From NCBI RefSeq assembly GCF_008329585.1, contig NZ_NPKP01000006.1:186001-250000 (forward strand): 64,000 nt of DNA, in the 5' to 3' direction. The DNA is from Mycolicibacterium sp. P9-22. Its GTDB lineage: Bacteria > Actinomycetota > Actinomycetes > Mycobacteriales > Mycobacteriaceae. Below are positions 16,617 to 25,676 of this stretch, in pieces. The translations under genes were made by a program, and so were the position numbers. The notes under the pieces are model-generated. The model saw nothing but the letters and a program-made list of their open reading frames with translations, was not told where the DNA came from and made no database searches. How positions within the stretch are numbered: position 1 is the first letter of the stretch; the number at the start of each line of letters is the position of its first letter.

Positions 16617-17834
16617 TCAGAAGTAGCCGCTGCCGGGAAGTTTGGTGCCGCGGGTGTACAGCGCGCCGATCGCCTGGGCCTTGTAGGACGCCGGGTTGTG
16701 CGAGGCGAGTGTCCGGATATTGCGCCAGTGCCGGTCCAGCAGGTGCGATCGGCGCACCACCGAGGCGCCACCGACATCGAAGATCTGCGATGCGGCCTTC
16801 TGCGCGAGCTGATCGACGACCACCTTGGCCGCCGCTGCCTGCAGCGAAGCCTCGTGCGCGAGTTCCAGATTCGGATCGGTCTTGTCGATATCGGCCTCAT
16901 AGGCGACCGCGAGTGCATCCGCGGCGGCCAGGACGGTGGCCTGTCCGGCGTAGGCCGCGGCGGCGATCTCACCGATCTCACGTTGCAGCAGCGGATCATC
17001 CGGGGGCGACGGGTTCGGCGCCCAGGTGAAGCTGCGGGCCCGCTGATGCACATGCGCGACGGCATCGGCACGAAGCGCATGCAACACACCGACCTCCAGT
17101 GCGGTCACGTACAACTGGAAGAACGCGCCCGAGTGATACAGCGGCGGCCGTTCGGCATCACTTTCCGGCGGGGAGAACTGCAGCAATTCATCGGCGGCGA
17201 CCGCCACGTTGTCGAAGATCGCGGTACCGGTGCCGGTGGCCCGCTGACCGAAGCCGTCCCAGTCGTCGAGCACGGTGACGCCATCACGATCGGTGGGCAC
17301 CAGCGCGATCACCGAGGCGCCGCCCGGGTCACTGGCCAGCACCTCGGCGTAATCGGCGTACAGCGTGCCGGTGGTGAAGAACTTCTTTCCGTTGAGCCGG
17401 AAGGCATCTCCGTCTCTGCTGAGCTTGGTCTGCCAGACGAATCCGCCGGCGGGCTCGGAGCCGAGTTCGGTCGAGGCGTTGCCTACGATGGCGCCGGACA
17501 ACGCCAGATCGATCGCCCGTTGCCGGTCGTCGCCGGAGAGGCGCAACCGCTCCTCCACGTGGGAGAAGTGCCCTCGCAAGATGTGTGCGACGTTCACATC
17601 GGCGCTCGCCAGCGCGATGACGGTGGCGAACAGTTCGCGCAGGGTGGCACCACCTCCACCGTGGGCCGACGGGATGCGCAGCGCACCGAGGCGCGCCTCG
17701 CGGATCCGGTCGATGACCGCGAAGGGACGCTCGTCGGCGCGTTCACGCTCCAACGCACCGTCACCGATCTCTGCCAGCAACGCGGCCAGGCGTGCGGACC
17801 CGTAGCTCAACGGTGCCGTCGCGGTTGATGTCAT
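16617..17834 (-). CDS. Acyl-CoA dehydrogenase-fold monooxygenase, DszC/SfnC-like
   Basis: The 405-aa protein has an acyl-CoA-dehydrogenase fold but ends with H-W-R-N-I-R-T-L-A-S-H-N-P-A-S-Y-K, the signature of the DszC/SfnC group of flavin-dependent monooxygenases, which act on sulfur or nitrogen compounds with reduced FMN supplied by a separate reductase. The catalytic glutamate of true acyl-CoA dehydrogenases is not evident. GGAGG precedes the ATG. It stands alone, so substrate and reductase are unknown; it could support the sulfur locus at 40-55 kb. Confidence 0.8.
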   Translation of the reverse strand: MTSTATAPLSYGSARLAALLAEIGDGALERERADERPFAVIDRIREARLGALRIPSAHGGGGATLRELFATVIALASADVNVAHILRGHFSHVEERLRLSGDDRQRAIDLALSGAIVGNASTELGSEPAGGFVWQTKLSRDGDAFRLNGKKFFTTGTLYADYAEVLASDPGGASVIALVPTDRDGVTVLDDWDGFGQRATGTGTAIFDNVAVAADELLQFSPPESDAERPPLYHSGAFFQLYVTALEVGVLHALRADAVAHVHQRARSFTWAPNPSPPDDPLLQREIGEIAAAAYAGQATVLAAADALAVAYEADIDKTDPNLELAHEASLQAAAAKVVVDQLAQKAASQIFDVGGASVVRRSHLLDRHWRNIRTLASHNPASYKAQAIGALYTRGTKLPGSGYF

Positions 17835-17968
17835 CGGGCTGCCTCCTGGGTGACGCCACGTCCCGGCGACGATGGGATCTGCGTGCTCACCGCGCCATGA
17901 TGGCCGAACAGCGGATGTGGCACCAGCTATCCGATCGACGCGATTCTGGGTTGTAACGTTTGGTCACA

Positions 17969-18742
17969 ATGCACTACTTCGAACGCCTCGGTGATTCACG
18001 CTTCCGAGCCACCCCGCACACCCAGGGCGCCTGGAACCCCACCGAGCAGCACATCGCGCCGTCCCTCGGACTCCTCGCGCACGCCGTCGAGCGCGACCGC
18101 GACAACCGTCGTGACGACCGGTTACCGGTGACCCGGCTGTCCTACGACATCCTGGGCACCGTTCCCGTCGCAGAGGTCGACGTCGCGGTCCGGGTGCTAC
18201 GTCCCGGTCGCAGCATCGAACTCGTCGAGGCGACGATGAGCCACGGCGACCGCGCGGCGCTGGTGCTGCGGGTGTGGCTGATGCAACGCTTCCCGACCGC
18301 CGGTCTGGCGGGTTCCGCGCTGCCGTCGATACCCGGTGCCCACGAGATGCCCGCCTGGGACATGTCCGATGAGTGGCCCGGGGAATTCATCGCATCCGCT
18401 GACATCCGCCGCGTCGCACATGCGCCGGGCCGGTCCTCCGCGTGGGTTCGCACCGATATCGGCCTGATTGCCGGCGAACCGGTGAGTCCGTCCACCCGGG
18501 CGATCGGACTGCTCGACATCGCCAACGGGCTGGCCGTGCGCGCCGAGCCCGCCGAGGTGAGCTTTCCCAATATCGACCTGACCGCGCACCTGTTCGCCGA
18601 ACCCAGCGGTGACTGGCTGGGCTTCGACACCACCGTCTCGTTCAGCGCGGACGGACTCGGCTTGACCCACAGCATCATTCACGACGACACCGGGCCGATC
18701 GGGGCGTCATCCCAGATGCTGACGGTCCGGCCGGTTCGGTAG
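17969..18742 (+). CDS. Thioesterase-like hot-dog protein
   Basis: The 257-aa protein (ATG 17969; an upstream TTG at 17960 is also possible) resembles the TesB-like acyl-CoA thioesterase group: N-terminal M-H-Y-F-E-R-L-G and W-N-P-T-E-Q-H-I-A-P-S-L-G-L-L-A-H-A, and C-terminal L-L-D-I-A-N-G. It is followed by an esterase and a small membrane protein gene on the same strand. Confidence 0.7.
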   Translation: MHYFERLGDSRFRATPHTQGAWNPTEQHIAPSLGLLAHAVERDRDNRRDDRLPVTRLSYDILGTVPVAEVDVAVRVLRPGRSIELVEATMSHGDRAALVLRVWLMQRFPTAGLAGSALPSIPGAHEMPAWDMSDEWPGEFIASADIRRVAHAPGRSSAWVRTDIGLIAGEPVSPSTRAIGLLDIANGLAVRAEPAEVSFPNIDLTAHLFAEPSGDWLGFDTTVSFSADGLGLTHSIIHDDTGPIGASSQMLTVRPVR

Positions 18743-18775
18743 GACAGCCGAATTGCCCACGGTACCGTGACAGCC

Positions 18776-19687
18776 ATGCCGACCCCCCGGATCGGGCCGC
18801 TGGAGTACGCGCTGGCGTACCTGGCCCAGCAGGCCGCGCCGCTGGTGTTCCGGCCGCCCGACATTCCCAGGCCGGCACACCGTCTGGACCCGCCCGCCGT
18901 GGTGCAGGTCCCCACCCGGCACGGGCCGGTCCGCTGCTTCGTCTACCGGCCGCATCCGGCGTCGCCGCTGAGCGGCACCGCCACCCGCCGGCCGCCGCTG
19001 CACATCGACATCCACGGCGGCGGCTTCGTACTGCGCAACACCGATGAGGACGCCCACATCTGCCGCTATCTGGCCTCCGATATCGGGTGCGTGGTGCTGG
19101 CGATCGACTATCACGCCGCCCCGCAGGTGACTTTCCCTGTGGCAGAACAGGAGTGCATCGATGTGCTGCAGTGGGCGCTCGATCATGCCGACCAGCAGGG
19201 CTGGGACGCCGAACGGGTCAGCGTCGGCGGTGCCAGCGCCGGCGCCAAGCTGAGCATGAACCTGGCGCAGTACGCGCACGACACCGCGATCTCCCTGCGT
19301 GCAGCGGTACTGTCCTACGCCGTCGCCGACTGCACGCGCACCGACCGCACGTCACCCAAGGCCAATGCGGCGATTTCTCCGACGCTGCAGAAGCTTTCGG
19401 TACGCCTGTATTTCGTGGACCCGGCCAGCCACGACGATCCGGTCGCATCGCCGTATCACGATGACGAGCTGCCGAAAAAGATGCCGCCCACCCTGATCCA
19501 GACCGGCGACCTCGACACGCTGGGCCCGGAGATGGTGGAGATCGCCGGGCGCCTGCGCGCAGCGGGCGTCGACGTCACCCATACCGCCTACCCGGTCGAT
19601 CACGCCTTCAACACCCAGGGGAACCGCGAGGTCATGGACACCTCGATCCGCGAGATCGGCACCTTCCTGCTGGAGAGGCTCACGTGA
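18776..19687 (+). CDS. Alpha/beta hydrolase, hormone-sensitive-lipase (Lip) family esterase
   Basis: The protein of about 303 aa has the oxyanion motif H-G-G-G-F, the nucleophile elbow G-G-A-S-A-G near residue 156, an aspartate in T-G-D-L-D-T-L and the catalytic His in P-V-D-H-A-F. This is the HSL-type carboxylesterase family, abundant as Lip proteins in mycobacteria. The ATG at 18776 or the GTG at 18767 could be the start. Its stop overlaps the next gene by 4 bp (GTGA). Confidence 0.85.
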   Translation: MPTPRIGPLEYALAYLAQQAAPLVFRPPDIPRPAHRLDPPAVVQVPTRHGPVRCFVYRPHPASPLSGTATRRPPLHIDIHGGGFVLRNTDEDAHICRYLASDIGCVVLAIDYHAAPQVTFPVAEQECIDVLQWALDHADQQGWDAERVSVGGASAGAKLSMNLAQYAHDTAISLRAAVLSYAVADCTRTDRTSPKANAAISPTLQKLSVRLYFVDPASHDDPVASPYHDDELPKKMPPTLIQTGDLDTLGPEMVEIAGRLRAAGVDVTHTAYPVDHAFNTQGNREVMDTSIREIGTFLLERLT

Positions 19688-20202
19688 AGCCGCCCACGGT
19701 GCAGGACGGTCCGGCGGTCGAGCATGTGGTCGCCGCGTTGCGGGAGCGGATGTATGGCGCCATCTCGTGTCTGGCCACGCTGGCGGCGCTGGCCCGCTAC
19801 ACGAGTGTGGACACCAACGCCTGGTTCCGGGTGATCGACGTCGCGGTCGCCGCAGGCGGTTTGTGGGCGGCCGCGCTGCTGGCCGAGTTCGTCGCCCGGC
19901 TCGGCGTCGAGGGAAAGGCCCCACGCGGCCGTGCGGCGTGGGCGATGCTGGCATCCTCCGGCCAGATCCTTCAGGCCGCGGCGGCACCCGCATTGATCTT
20001 GGCGCTGGCCGGTTTTGGCGTGCTGGACACCCCCACCGCGGTGTGGATCGCCATGTGGTTCCTGGTCGCGGAGATGGGGCTCATCGCCTTCGCCGCGGTG
20101 CACCGGGCCGGGCTGGTCTGGTGGCAGCAGGTAATGGCCGTGCTATTGCTCGCCGGCGCCGGTGCCGCCGTGGTGGCGGTCAAGATGATCGCCCATCACT
20201 GA
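19684..20202 (+). CDS. Hypothetical four-helix membrane protein
   Basis: The 172-aa protein has about four hydrophobic segments (near residues 25-40, 52-72, 92-115 and 118-165) and no motif that I recognise. GTG 19684 overlaps the esterase stop, so the two are translationally coupled. It may act with the esterase at the membrane; function unknown. Its 3' end overlaps the convergent sulfurtransferase gene by 7 bp. Confidence 0.7.
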   Translation: MKPPTVQDGPAVEHVVAALRERMYGAISCLATLAALARYTSVDTNAWFRVIDVAVAAGGLWAAALLAEFVARLGVEGKAPRGRAAWAMLASSGQILQAAAAPALILALAGFGVLDTPTAVWIAMWFLVAEMGLIAFAAVHRAGLVWWQQVMAVLLLAGAGAAVVAVKMIAHH

Positions 20203-21038
20203 TCGCCGGTCTGGACCGGCCGGTCCTGCGAACTCCACTGCGACCACGACCCGGGGAACAATGCCGCGTCCACTCCGGCCGCCGACAGAGCGGCCACCAG
20301 CACCGCCGCGGTGACACCGGATCCGCAGTACACGCCGACCTGCTCGGACCCGCCGAACGACCAGGCCAACGCCGACAGCTCATCCTCGGACAACAGGGTC
20401 CCGTCTGCGGTCAAGACCGAGGTGCTGGGCAGGTTCTTGGCACCGGGGATATGGCCGGCCACCGGATCGACGGGCTCGACCTCGCCGCGAAAACGTTCGG
20501 GCGCGCGGGCATCGAGCAGGTTCGGGTGTTCTGCGGCTTGCTCGGCGGTCAGCGTCGGGAGCGCTCCGGCGTAGAGATCGTGCTGTTCGATGACGATGTC
20601 CCCGGGTGGAGGTGCCACCGGGCCGGTTTGCACCACACCGCCGGACGCCAGCCACGCCGACAGCCCACCGTCGAGGATGCGCACATCGGCGATGCCCGCG
20701 GCGCGCAGTACCCACCAGGCGCGGGCCGACCCGGCACGGTTCCAGTCGTCATAGACCACCACCGGCACCCCGCGGCGCAGACCCCACCGGCGGGCGGCCT
20801 CCTGCAGATCCGCGCCGGACGGCAGCGGATGCCTGCCGCGATCGGCCACACTGTGATCGCTGAGCTCATCCTCCAGCGCGACGTACACCGCCCCGGGCAG
20901 ATGCCCGGCTTCGTGCGCGTCACGCCCGTCGGGCGCACCCAGCTGCCACCGGATGTCGAGGACGGTCGTCGGGTCGCCGGCGTCCAGGCGCTGGGCGAGT
21001 TCGGTCACAGTTATGAAGACATCACCACGTGCAGTCAC
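20196..21038 (-). CDS. Sulfurtransferase, two-rhodanese-domain (mercaptopyruvate type, SseB-like)
   Basis: The 280-aa protein has two rhodanese domains. The first has R-A-G-S-A-R-A-W-W-V-L and no catalytic Cys; the second has the active loop C-G-S-G-V-T-A near residue 238, the loop of 3-mercaptopyruvate sulfurtransferases, and W-S-Q-W near the end. It transfers sulfur from mercaptopyruvate or thiosulfate to a thiol or cyanide. GTG start at 21038. Confidence 0.85.
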   Translation of the reverse strand: MTARGDVFITVTELAQRLDAGDPTTVLDIRWQLGAPDGRDAHEAGHLPGAVYVALEDELSDHSVADRGRHPLPSGADLQEAARRWGLRRGVPVVVYDDWNRAGSARAWWVLRAAGIADVRILDGGLSAWLASGGVVQTGPVAPPPGDIVIEQHDLYAGALPTLTAEQAAEHPNLLDARAPERFRGEVEPVDPVAGHIPGAKNLPSTSVLTADGTLLSEDELSALAWSFGGSEQVGVYCGSGVTAAVLVAALSAAGVDAALFPGSWSQWSSQDRPVQTGDQ

Positions 21039-21105
21039 CCGGCGAGGGTCTCAGATCCGGTCACGATGTGGAATAGCCGGCACCGGCCGTGCTGTTATTG
21101 GCCCT

Positions 21106-21528
21106 ATGACTGACAACCCCGAACTGAGCCCCACCGACTGGGTACGCGACCAGACCAAACGCATCATCGAGAGCGGCACCACCGACGGGGTCGAGGTCCT
21201 GGACCGGCCGGTCGTGCTGTTCACCACCACTGGCGCCAAGTCAGGGAAGAAGCGCTATGTGCCGTTGATGCGTGTCGAGGAGAACGGCAAGTACGCCATG
21301 GTCGCCTCCAAGGGCGGCGATCCGCAGCATCCGTCCTGGTACCACAACGTGAAGGCGCATCCGCAGGTCACCGCCCAGGATGGCGACAAGGTGGTGGAGC
21401 TGATCGCGCGCGAGGTCGAGGGCGCCGAGCGCGAGCATTGGTGGAAGCTCGCAGTGGAGGCTTACCCGCCGTATGCGGAGTATCAGACCAAGACCGATCG
21501 GCTGATCCCGGTATTCGTGCTGGAGTAG
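21106..21528 (+). CDS. Deazaflavin (F420)-dependent nitroreductase family protein, Ddn-like
   Basis: The 140-aa protein has the Ddn/FDOR-A pattern: V-L-F-T-T-T-G-A-K-S-G-K-K-R near residue 37, V-A-S-K-G-G-D-P-Q-H-P-S-W-Y-H-N near 65 and a C-terminal R-L-I-P-V-F-V-L-E. Such enzymes use F420H2 to reduce quinones or nitro compounds near the membrane. The family is characteristic of mycobacteria. Start is the ATG at 21106. Monocistronic. Confidence 0.85.
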   Translation: MTDNPELSPTDWVRDQTKRIIESGTTDGVEVLDRPVVLFTTTGAKSGKKRYVPLMRVEENGKYAMVASKGGDPQHPSWYHNVKAHPQVTAQDGDKVVELIAREVEGAEREHWWKLAVEAYPPYAEYQTKTDRLIPVFVLE

Positions 21529-21536
21529 CCAGCGCC

Positions 21537-22556
21537 TCACATCCGGCTGACGTCGACCACCGCGGCGGTGAACTCGGCCGGCGCCTCCTGGGGCACGTTG
21601 TGCCCGATGCCGTCGAGGATCCGGTGCTCGTAGCGCCCGGTGTACTGCTTGCGGTAGCCGGTGCCGTCCTTGGCCGGGCCGTCGAAATCGCTGCTGATGG
21701 TGATGGTGGGCGCTGCGATCGTGGGGCGGCCGGCGAGGCGCTGTTCGTCGGCGTCGTAGCGTGCTTCACCGGGTGCCAGGCTCTGGCGCCACCGGTAGTT
21801 GTGCACGACGATCTCGGCGTGGTCGGGGTTGTCGAAGGCTGCGGCGCTCAGGTTGTAGGTGGAGTCCGCGAACCGCCACAGCGGTGAAGCGTTCTGCCAG
21901 ATGAGCCTGTTGAAGTCCCTGGTATTGCGCCGGTAGCCGAGTTCTCCTCGCGGAGTGGCGAAATAGTACTGATACCACCAGCCGTACTCGGCCTGCGGGG
22001 ACAGCGGTTCGAGATTCGCCGCGAGGTTGACGACGATGTAACCGCTGACCACCACCAACCCCGTGACGCGTTGCGGCCACAACGCGGCAACCACATTGGC
22101 GGTACGCCCGCCCCAGTCGTATCCGCCGAGGATGGCCTCGGGAATGTTCAGCGCGTCCATCAGGTCGATGACGTCGTGGGCGATCGCCGCCTGCTGGCCG
22201 TTGCGGACGGTGTCACCGGACAGGAACCGGGTGGACCCGAACCCGCGGGTGAACGGCACGATCACCCGAAATCCCTGGGCCGCAAGATCGGCGGAGACGT
22301 CGGCATAGCTGTGGATGTCGTAAGGCCAGCCATGCAGCAGGATGACCGGCCGGCCGCCGACCGGGCCGGCCTCGACATAGCCGACATCGAGCAGACCGGC
22401 CTTGATCTGCTTCACCGGACCGAGGGTGTGTGCCGGCGCCGGCGGCGCCACCGGGGGCGCTCCGGTGGCCGGCGGCGCCGTCGTGCACGCGGCGAGCGTC
22501 AGCGTGCCCGCGGCCGCGGTGGTGATGCGCGCGAATTTCCGTCTGCTGATGTCCAC
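21537..22556 (-). CDS. Exported alpha/beta hydrolase, epoxide hydrolase/dehalogenase-like, Tat lipoprotein
   Basis: About 339 aa from the GTG at 22556. The N-terminus has a twin-arginine signal (S-R-R-K-F-A-R) and a lipobox (L-A-A-C) near residue 23, so it is probably exported by Tat and lipid-anchored. The hydrolase domain shows H-G-W-P-Y (oxyanion) and G-G-Y-D-W-G-G, in which the nucleophile is Asp rather than Ser, as in epoxide hydrolases and haloalkane dehalogenases. The catalytic His is in G-I-G-H-N-V-P. It is divergent from a LysR gene, which may control it. Confidence 0.8.
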   Translation of the reverse strand: MDISRRKFARITTAAAGTLTLAACTTAPPATGAPPVAPPAPAHTLGPVKQIKAGLLDVGYVEAGPVGGRPVILLHGWPYDIHSYADVSADLAAQGFRVIVPFTRGFGSTRFLSGDTVRNGQQAAIAHDVIDLMDALNIPEAILGGYDWGGRTANVVAALWPQRVTGLVVVSGYIVVNLAANLEPLSPQAEYGWWYQYYFATPRGELGYRRNTRDFNRLIWQNASPLWRFADSTYNLSAAAFDNPDHAEIVVHNYRWRQSLAPGEARYDADEQRLAGRPTIAAPTITISSDFDGPAKDGTGYRKQYTGRYEHRILDGIGHNVPQEAPAEFTAAVVDVSRM

Positions 22557-22639
22557 CCGCTCATCACACCCCCAGACACCCATCAAGTCCAACGATTGCT
22601 TTCGATACCGGTCATCACTGTGGTCGATAGGCTGAGTCG

Positions 22640-23548
22640 ATGGAGTTACGCCAGCTCGAGCACTTCGTCGCGGTGGCCGCCGAGATGAGCTTCTCCCGCG
22701 CTGCGAGCCGCGCCCACGTGGTGCAGTCCGCGTTGTCGGCCTCGGTGGCCAAGCTCGAGCGCGAACTCGAGGTGCAGCTGTTCGACCGGTCCCGGCAGCA
22801 GATCAGCCTGACCGCCGCAGGCGAACGGTTCCGCAGCCATGCCCTGGAGACGCTGAACACGGCCAGATCCGCCGCGGAGTCGATCCAGGAGTTCCGCGGA
22901 ACACTGTCGGGTACCGTCGAATTCGGTTCGCTCATCGCCTTCGGACCGTTGGATGTCGCGGCCGCTCTCGGACAATTCCACCGCGATCATCCACATGTCC
23001 GGCTCCGACTGCACCTGAGCCAGAGCGGCGCGTCGGCCTACCTGTCCGCGCTCACCGAAGGGTCGCTGGACGTGGCCCTGGTGTCGGTACCGGAGCGCTT
23101 CCCACCGAGTCTGGACATGCGCCTGTTGTTCGAGGAACCGATGGTCTACGTGTGCCGCGACGACCGCGGCGCGACGCGGGTCGATCTCGCCGACCTCGAC
23201 GGCGAGGAACTGGTCGGCTTCCCGCCCAACTTCGGCCTGCGCCGCCTGATGGATGACGCGTTCCACGCCGCCGGTGTGCAGTCACGCACCCCGTACGAGG
23301 TGCCCGCCGGGTTCGCGGCGATCGCCGAACTGGTTCGCCACGGTCTGGGCACCACTTTCATGCCGGTATCGGAGGCCCGTTCCTTCCCCGACCTGCGCGC
23401 GGTCGAAGTGGTCCAGCCGGTGATCTGGCAGGTCTATCTCGCCTCACCGACGCCGGAACGGATGACACCGGCGGGCAGGCGGTTGGCCCAGACCCTGTGG
23501 GACTCGGCAACTCAGGTCAGGAGGGCGGCGGGGGCGGGGGAACGATGA
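22640..23548 (+). CDS. LysR family transcriptional regulator
   Basis: The 302-aa protein has a standard LysR helix-turn-helix (MSFSRAASRAHVVQSALSASVAKLERELE, about residues 16-44) and a substrate-binding domain of normal length. It is divergent from the exported epoxide-hydrolase-like gene with 83 bp between starts, so it is a likely regulator of it. Its 3' end overlaps the small secreted protein gene by 32 bp. Confidence 0.85.
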   Translation: MELRQLEHFVAVAAEMSFSRAASRAHVVQSALSASVAKLERELEVQLFDRSRQQISLTAAGERFRSHALETLNTARSAAESIQEFRGTLSGTVEFGSLIAFGPLDVAAALGQFHRDHPHVRLRLHLSQSGASAYLSALTEGSLDVALVSVPERFPPSLDMRLLFEEPMVYVCRDDRGATRVDLADLDGEELVGFPPNFGLRRLMDDAFHAAGVQSRTPYEVPAGFAAIAELVRHGLGTTFMPVSEARSFPDLRAVEVVQPVIWQVYLASPTPERMTPAGRRLAQTLWDSATQVRRAAGAGER

Positions 23549-23759
23549 AGCAGTTGGTACCACCGATTCCCAAGACGAAGACCGTGGTACAGCGCTGGAA
23601 GCTGCCGTCCGGATAGAACGGGCCGTCGCAGTTGCCCCCACCGTTGCCCTGGAAGAGAAAATTGCCGCAGGTGTCCGCATGCGCCGGCGGCGCCGGTGCA
23701 AGTCCGACGATTCCCACAGCTCCCATCGCCGCAGCCGCGATGGCCGATAACACCTTCAT
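23517..23759 (-). CDS. Small secreted four-cysteine protein
   Basis: The 80-aa protein has a Sec signal peptide with a predicted cut after A-H-A (residue 28). The mature part of about 52 aa has four cysteines (D-T-C-G, G-N-C-D, R-C-T-T, N-C-F-I), suggesting two disulfides, and a proline-rich tail. Short exported proteins of this kind are common and uncharacterised in mycobacteria. It overlaps the LysR gene convergently by 32 bp. Confidence 0.65.
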   Translation of the reverse strand: MKVLSAIAAAAMGAVGIVGLAPAPPAHADTCGNFLFQGNGGGNCDGPFYPDGSFQRCTTVFVLGIGGTNCFIVPPPPPPS

Positions 23760-23828
23760 GCCCCATCAGCTCACTCATGCACCATTCTGCCGCGCCAGTC
23801 TTCGGCCGGCAAGGCGCATCATCGGCGG

Positions 23829-24998
23829 CTAACCCAAAGCCACCCCGAGCTCCTGCGCGAAGACCTTGATCATGTGCTGCACCGCAATCTCGTTGCGGCC
23901 GATGATCATATGGTCGTGCTGACCGTGCCGGACCCCTTGTCCACACTGCGGCAGCATCGCGAAATCCTCATCGCGGACGGCGGCGTGCACACCCTCGTAG
24001 ACGGTGTCGTAGAGCGCGCGCATGTCGTCGTCGGTCGCCGGTATGCGTCCCATCCAGCTGTGCCGGACGGTGCAGCGCGTCGGGTCCCCCTCGGGCAGCA
24101 TGTCGATGATCTCCACGCCGACAGGGCTGTTGGCGAGGATGAGGTTGGGATACACCCAATAGATGACGCCCATGTTGGCAGACGGATCGAACGTCGCTCC
24201 GCTCGCATCAGGGACGAGGTTCTTTATCCAGGTGAACGGGAATCCGATGCGGTGGTGCTTGCCGAACTCATCGTAAACACCCGTGTTGGGCAGGGTGTTC
24301 TGTCCGATCAGGCTCTCCCCGTGCACAAAGGGGAAGTGATAGCCCTCCGCGAACGCCTCCAGCGCACCCTTCCAGGACACCTCTGCGGAGAATTCCCGTT
24401 CGGTGTGATAGCCGTAGAACCGGTAGTCCCAGAGTGCGAGTTCATCTTTCAGTGGCCCCAGGTGCGCATCCAGATCGATGGCGGCATCCGCGGTGAGCAC
24501 CGCCCAGATGAATCCGTAGCGTTCCTCGGAAGGCAACTCGACCAGGCCGTAGTCCTTGACGTCCATCGAGTCGAAGCCCGCCTTGCCGGGGACCATGAAC
24601 AGTTCCCCGGTGTTCTTGTAGGTCCACGCGTGGTACGGACAGACGAATCGGGCGGCATTGCCCGCGCCACAGGCCGGCATGGCGCCCCGGTGGCGGCAGT
24701 AGTTCAGCAGGACGTGGCTCTTACCGGTCCGGTCCCGGGTGACCAACAGCGAATCGCCGAGAACGGTACGCACCACATAATCGTTGCGCTCCGGGATCTG
24801 CGCCGACGGCACGATGGCCAGCGGCACCCGGCGCAGGATCTGGGATTCCTCGATCTCGGTGATCTTCGGATCGCGGTAATAGTGCAGCGGCACTTTGAGT
24901 TCGCGGTCGGCCATATCCGTGGTGCCGTCCAGGGCGTGGCGTAATGCGCGGCGGGTGAGTTCTTCGTCGGTGCTCTTCGGGGGGCTGACGCTCATCAT
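23829..24998 (-). CDS. Aromatic-ring-hydroxylating-type Rieske dioxygenase alpha subunit
   Basis: The 389-aa protein has the Rieske pair C-R-H-R-G near residue 101 and C-P-Y-H-A-W near 120, and the iron site E-G-Y-H-F-P-F-V-H near 218. This fits an alpha subunit of the ring-hydroxylating type. No beta subunit, ferredoxin or reductase gene is adjacent, so it may be a single-component hydroxylase or use a distant partner. The start may be ATG 24998 or 24995. It is divergent from a TetR gene with an operator candidate between them. Confidence 0.8.
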   Translation of the reverse strand: MMSVSPPKSTDEELTRRALRHALDGTTDMADRELKVPLHYYRDPKITEIEESQILRRVPLAIVPSAQIPERNDYVVRTVLGDSLLVTRDRTGKSHVLLNYCRHRGAMPACGAGNAARFVCPYHAWTYKNTGELFMVPGKAGFDSMDVKDYGLVELPSEERYGFIWAVLTADAAIDLDAHLGPLKDELALWDYRFYGYHTEREFSAEVSWKGALEAFAEGYHFPFVHGESLIGQNTLPNTGVYDEFGKHHRIGFPFTWIKNLVPDASGATFDPSANMGVIYWVYPNLILANSPVGVEIIDMLPEGDPTRCTVRHSWMGRIPATDDDMRALYDTVYEGVHAAVRDEDFAMLPQCGQGVRHGQHDHMIIGRNEIAVQHMIKVFAQELGVALG

Positions 24999-25014
24999 CT
25001 GACCATACAGCTAC

Positions 25015-25031
25015 TAACAATTGTATTGTCA
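25015..25031. promoter_or_regulatory. TetR operator / promoter candidate for dioxygenase gene
   Basis: ACAAT-TGT-ATTGT (25017-25029) is a perfect inverted repeat, extendable to TAACAAT/ATTGTCA with one mismatch. On the minus strand TTGACA at the same site could be the -35 of the dioxygenase gene, with a weak -10 (TGTATG) 17 bp on, putting the transcript start close to the ATG pair at 24995-24998. A repressor bound here would block the -35. Confidence 0.55.
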
Positions 25032-25064
25032 AGACTCGGGCGCAGATCGTGCGACGATCGATCC

Positions 25065-25676
25065 ATGCGCAGGCACGGCTGGTCGGGTGACATCCCGGTC
25101 GACGATGACGACGCGGTGAGCCGCATCATCGCGACCACCCGCACGGCAATCGATACCCGCGGCACGGTGAGCGTGTCCGAGGTGGCCCAGACCCTGGGCG
25201 TCACCCGACAGACCGTCTACCGCTACTTCCCCACCCAGGAGAGCCTGCTCGCTGCCACCGCCGTCTCCTCGGTGGCAGCGTTCCTCGATCGACTGGCCGA
25301 TCAGTTGGGCGCGATCACCGACCCGACCGAGGCGGTTGTCGAGGGGCTGGCCTACACGTTCGAGCAACTTCCGCACGACAGATACCTCAGCCTGGTACTG
25401 CAGCCCGGAAAGGCCAGCGCCTTCACCGCGGGGGTGACGTCGGACCTGGCGATCGGATTCGGCCGGTCGATCCTGGAACGCTTCGATATCGATTGGGCCT
25501 CAGCCGGTTTCGCCGGCGGCAAACTCGATGAGCTGGTCGAGTTCATGCTGCGCACCCTGCAGTCGTTCATTCTCGATCCGGGCCGGCCGGCACGCGCCGG
25601 CCGTGAACTGCGGACCTTCCTGAACTCCTGGATCGCCCCCGCGGTCCGCGCCCACGCGAGCGACCGGACATGGTGA
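25065..25676 (+). CDS. TetR family transcriptional regulator
   Basis: The 203-aa protein has the TetR helix-turn-helix VSEVAQTLGVTRQTVYRYFPTQESLL near residues 40-65. It is divergent from the Rieske dioxygenase gene, the likely target. The ATG at 25065 is chosen; an upstream TTG at 25026 lies inside the operator. Its 3' end overlaps the LacI gene start by 7 bp, so the LacI gene may be read on the same transcript. Confidence 0.85.
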   Translation: MRRHGWSGDIPVDDDDAVSRIIATTRTAIDTRGTVSVSEVAQTLGVTRQTVYRYFPTQESLLAATAVSSVAAFLDRLADQLGAITDPTEAVVEGLAYTFEQLPHDRYLSLVLQPGKASAFTAGVTSDLAIGFGRSILERFDIDWASAGFAGGKLDELVEFMLRTLQSFILDPGRPARAGRELRTFLNSWIAPAVRAHASDRTW

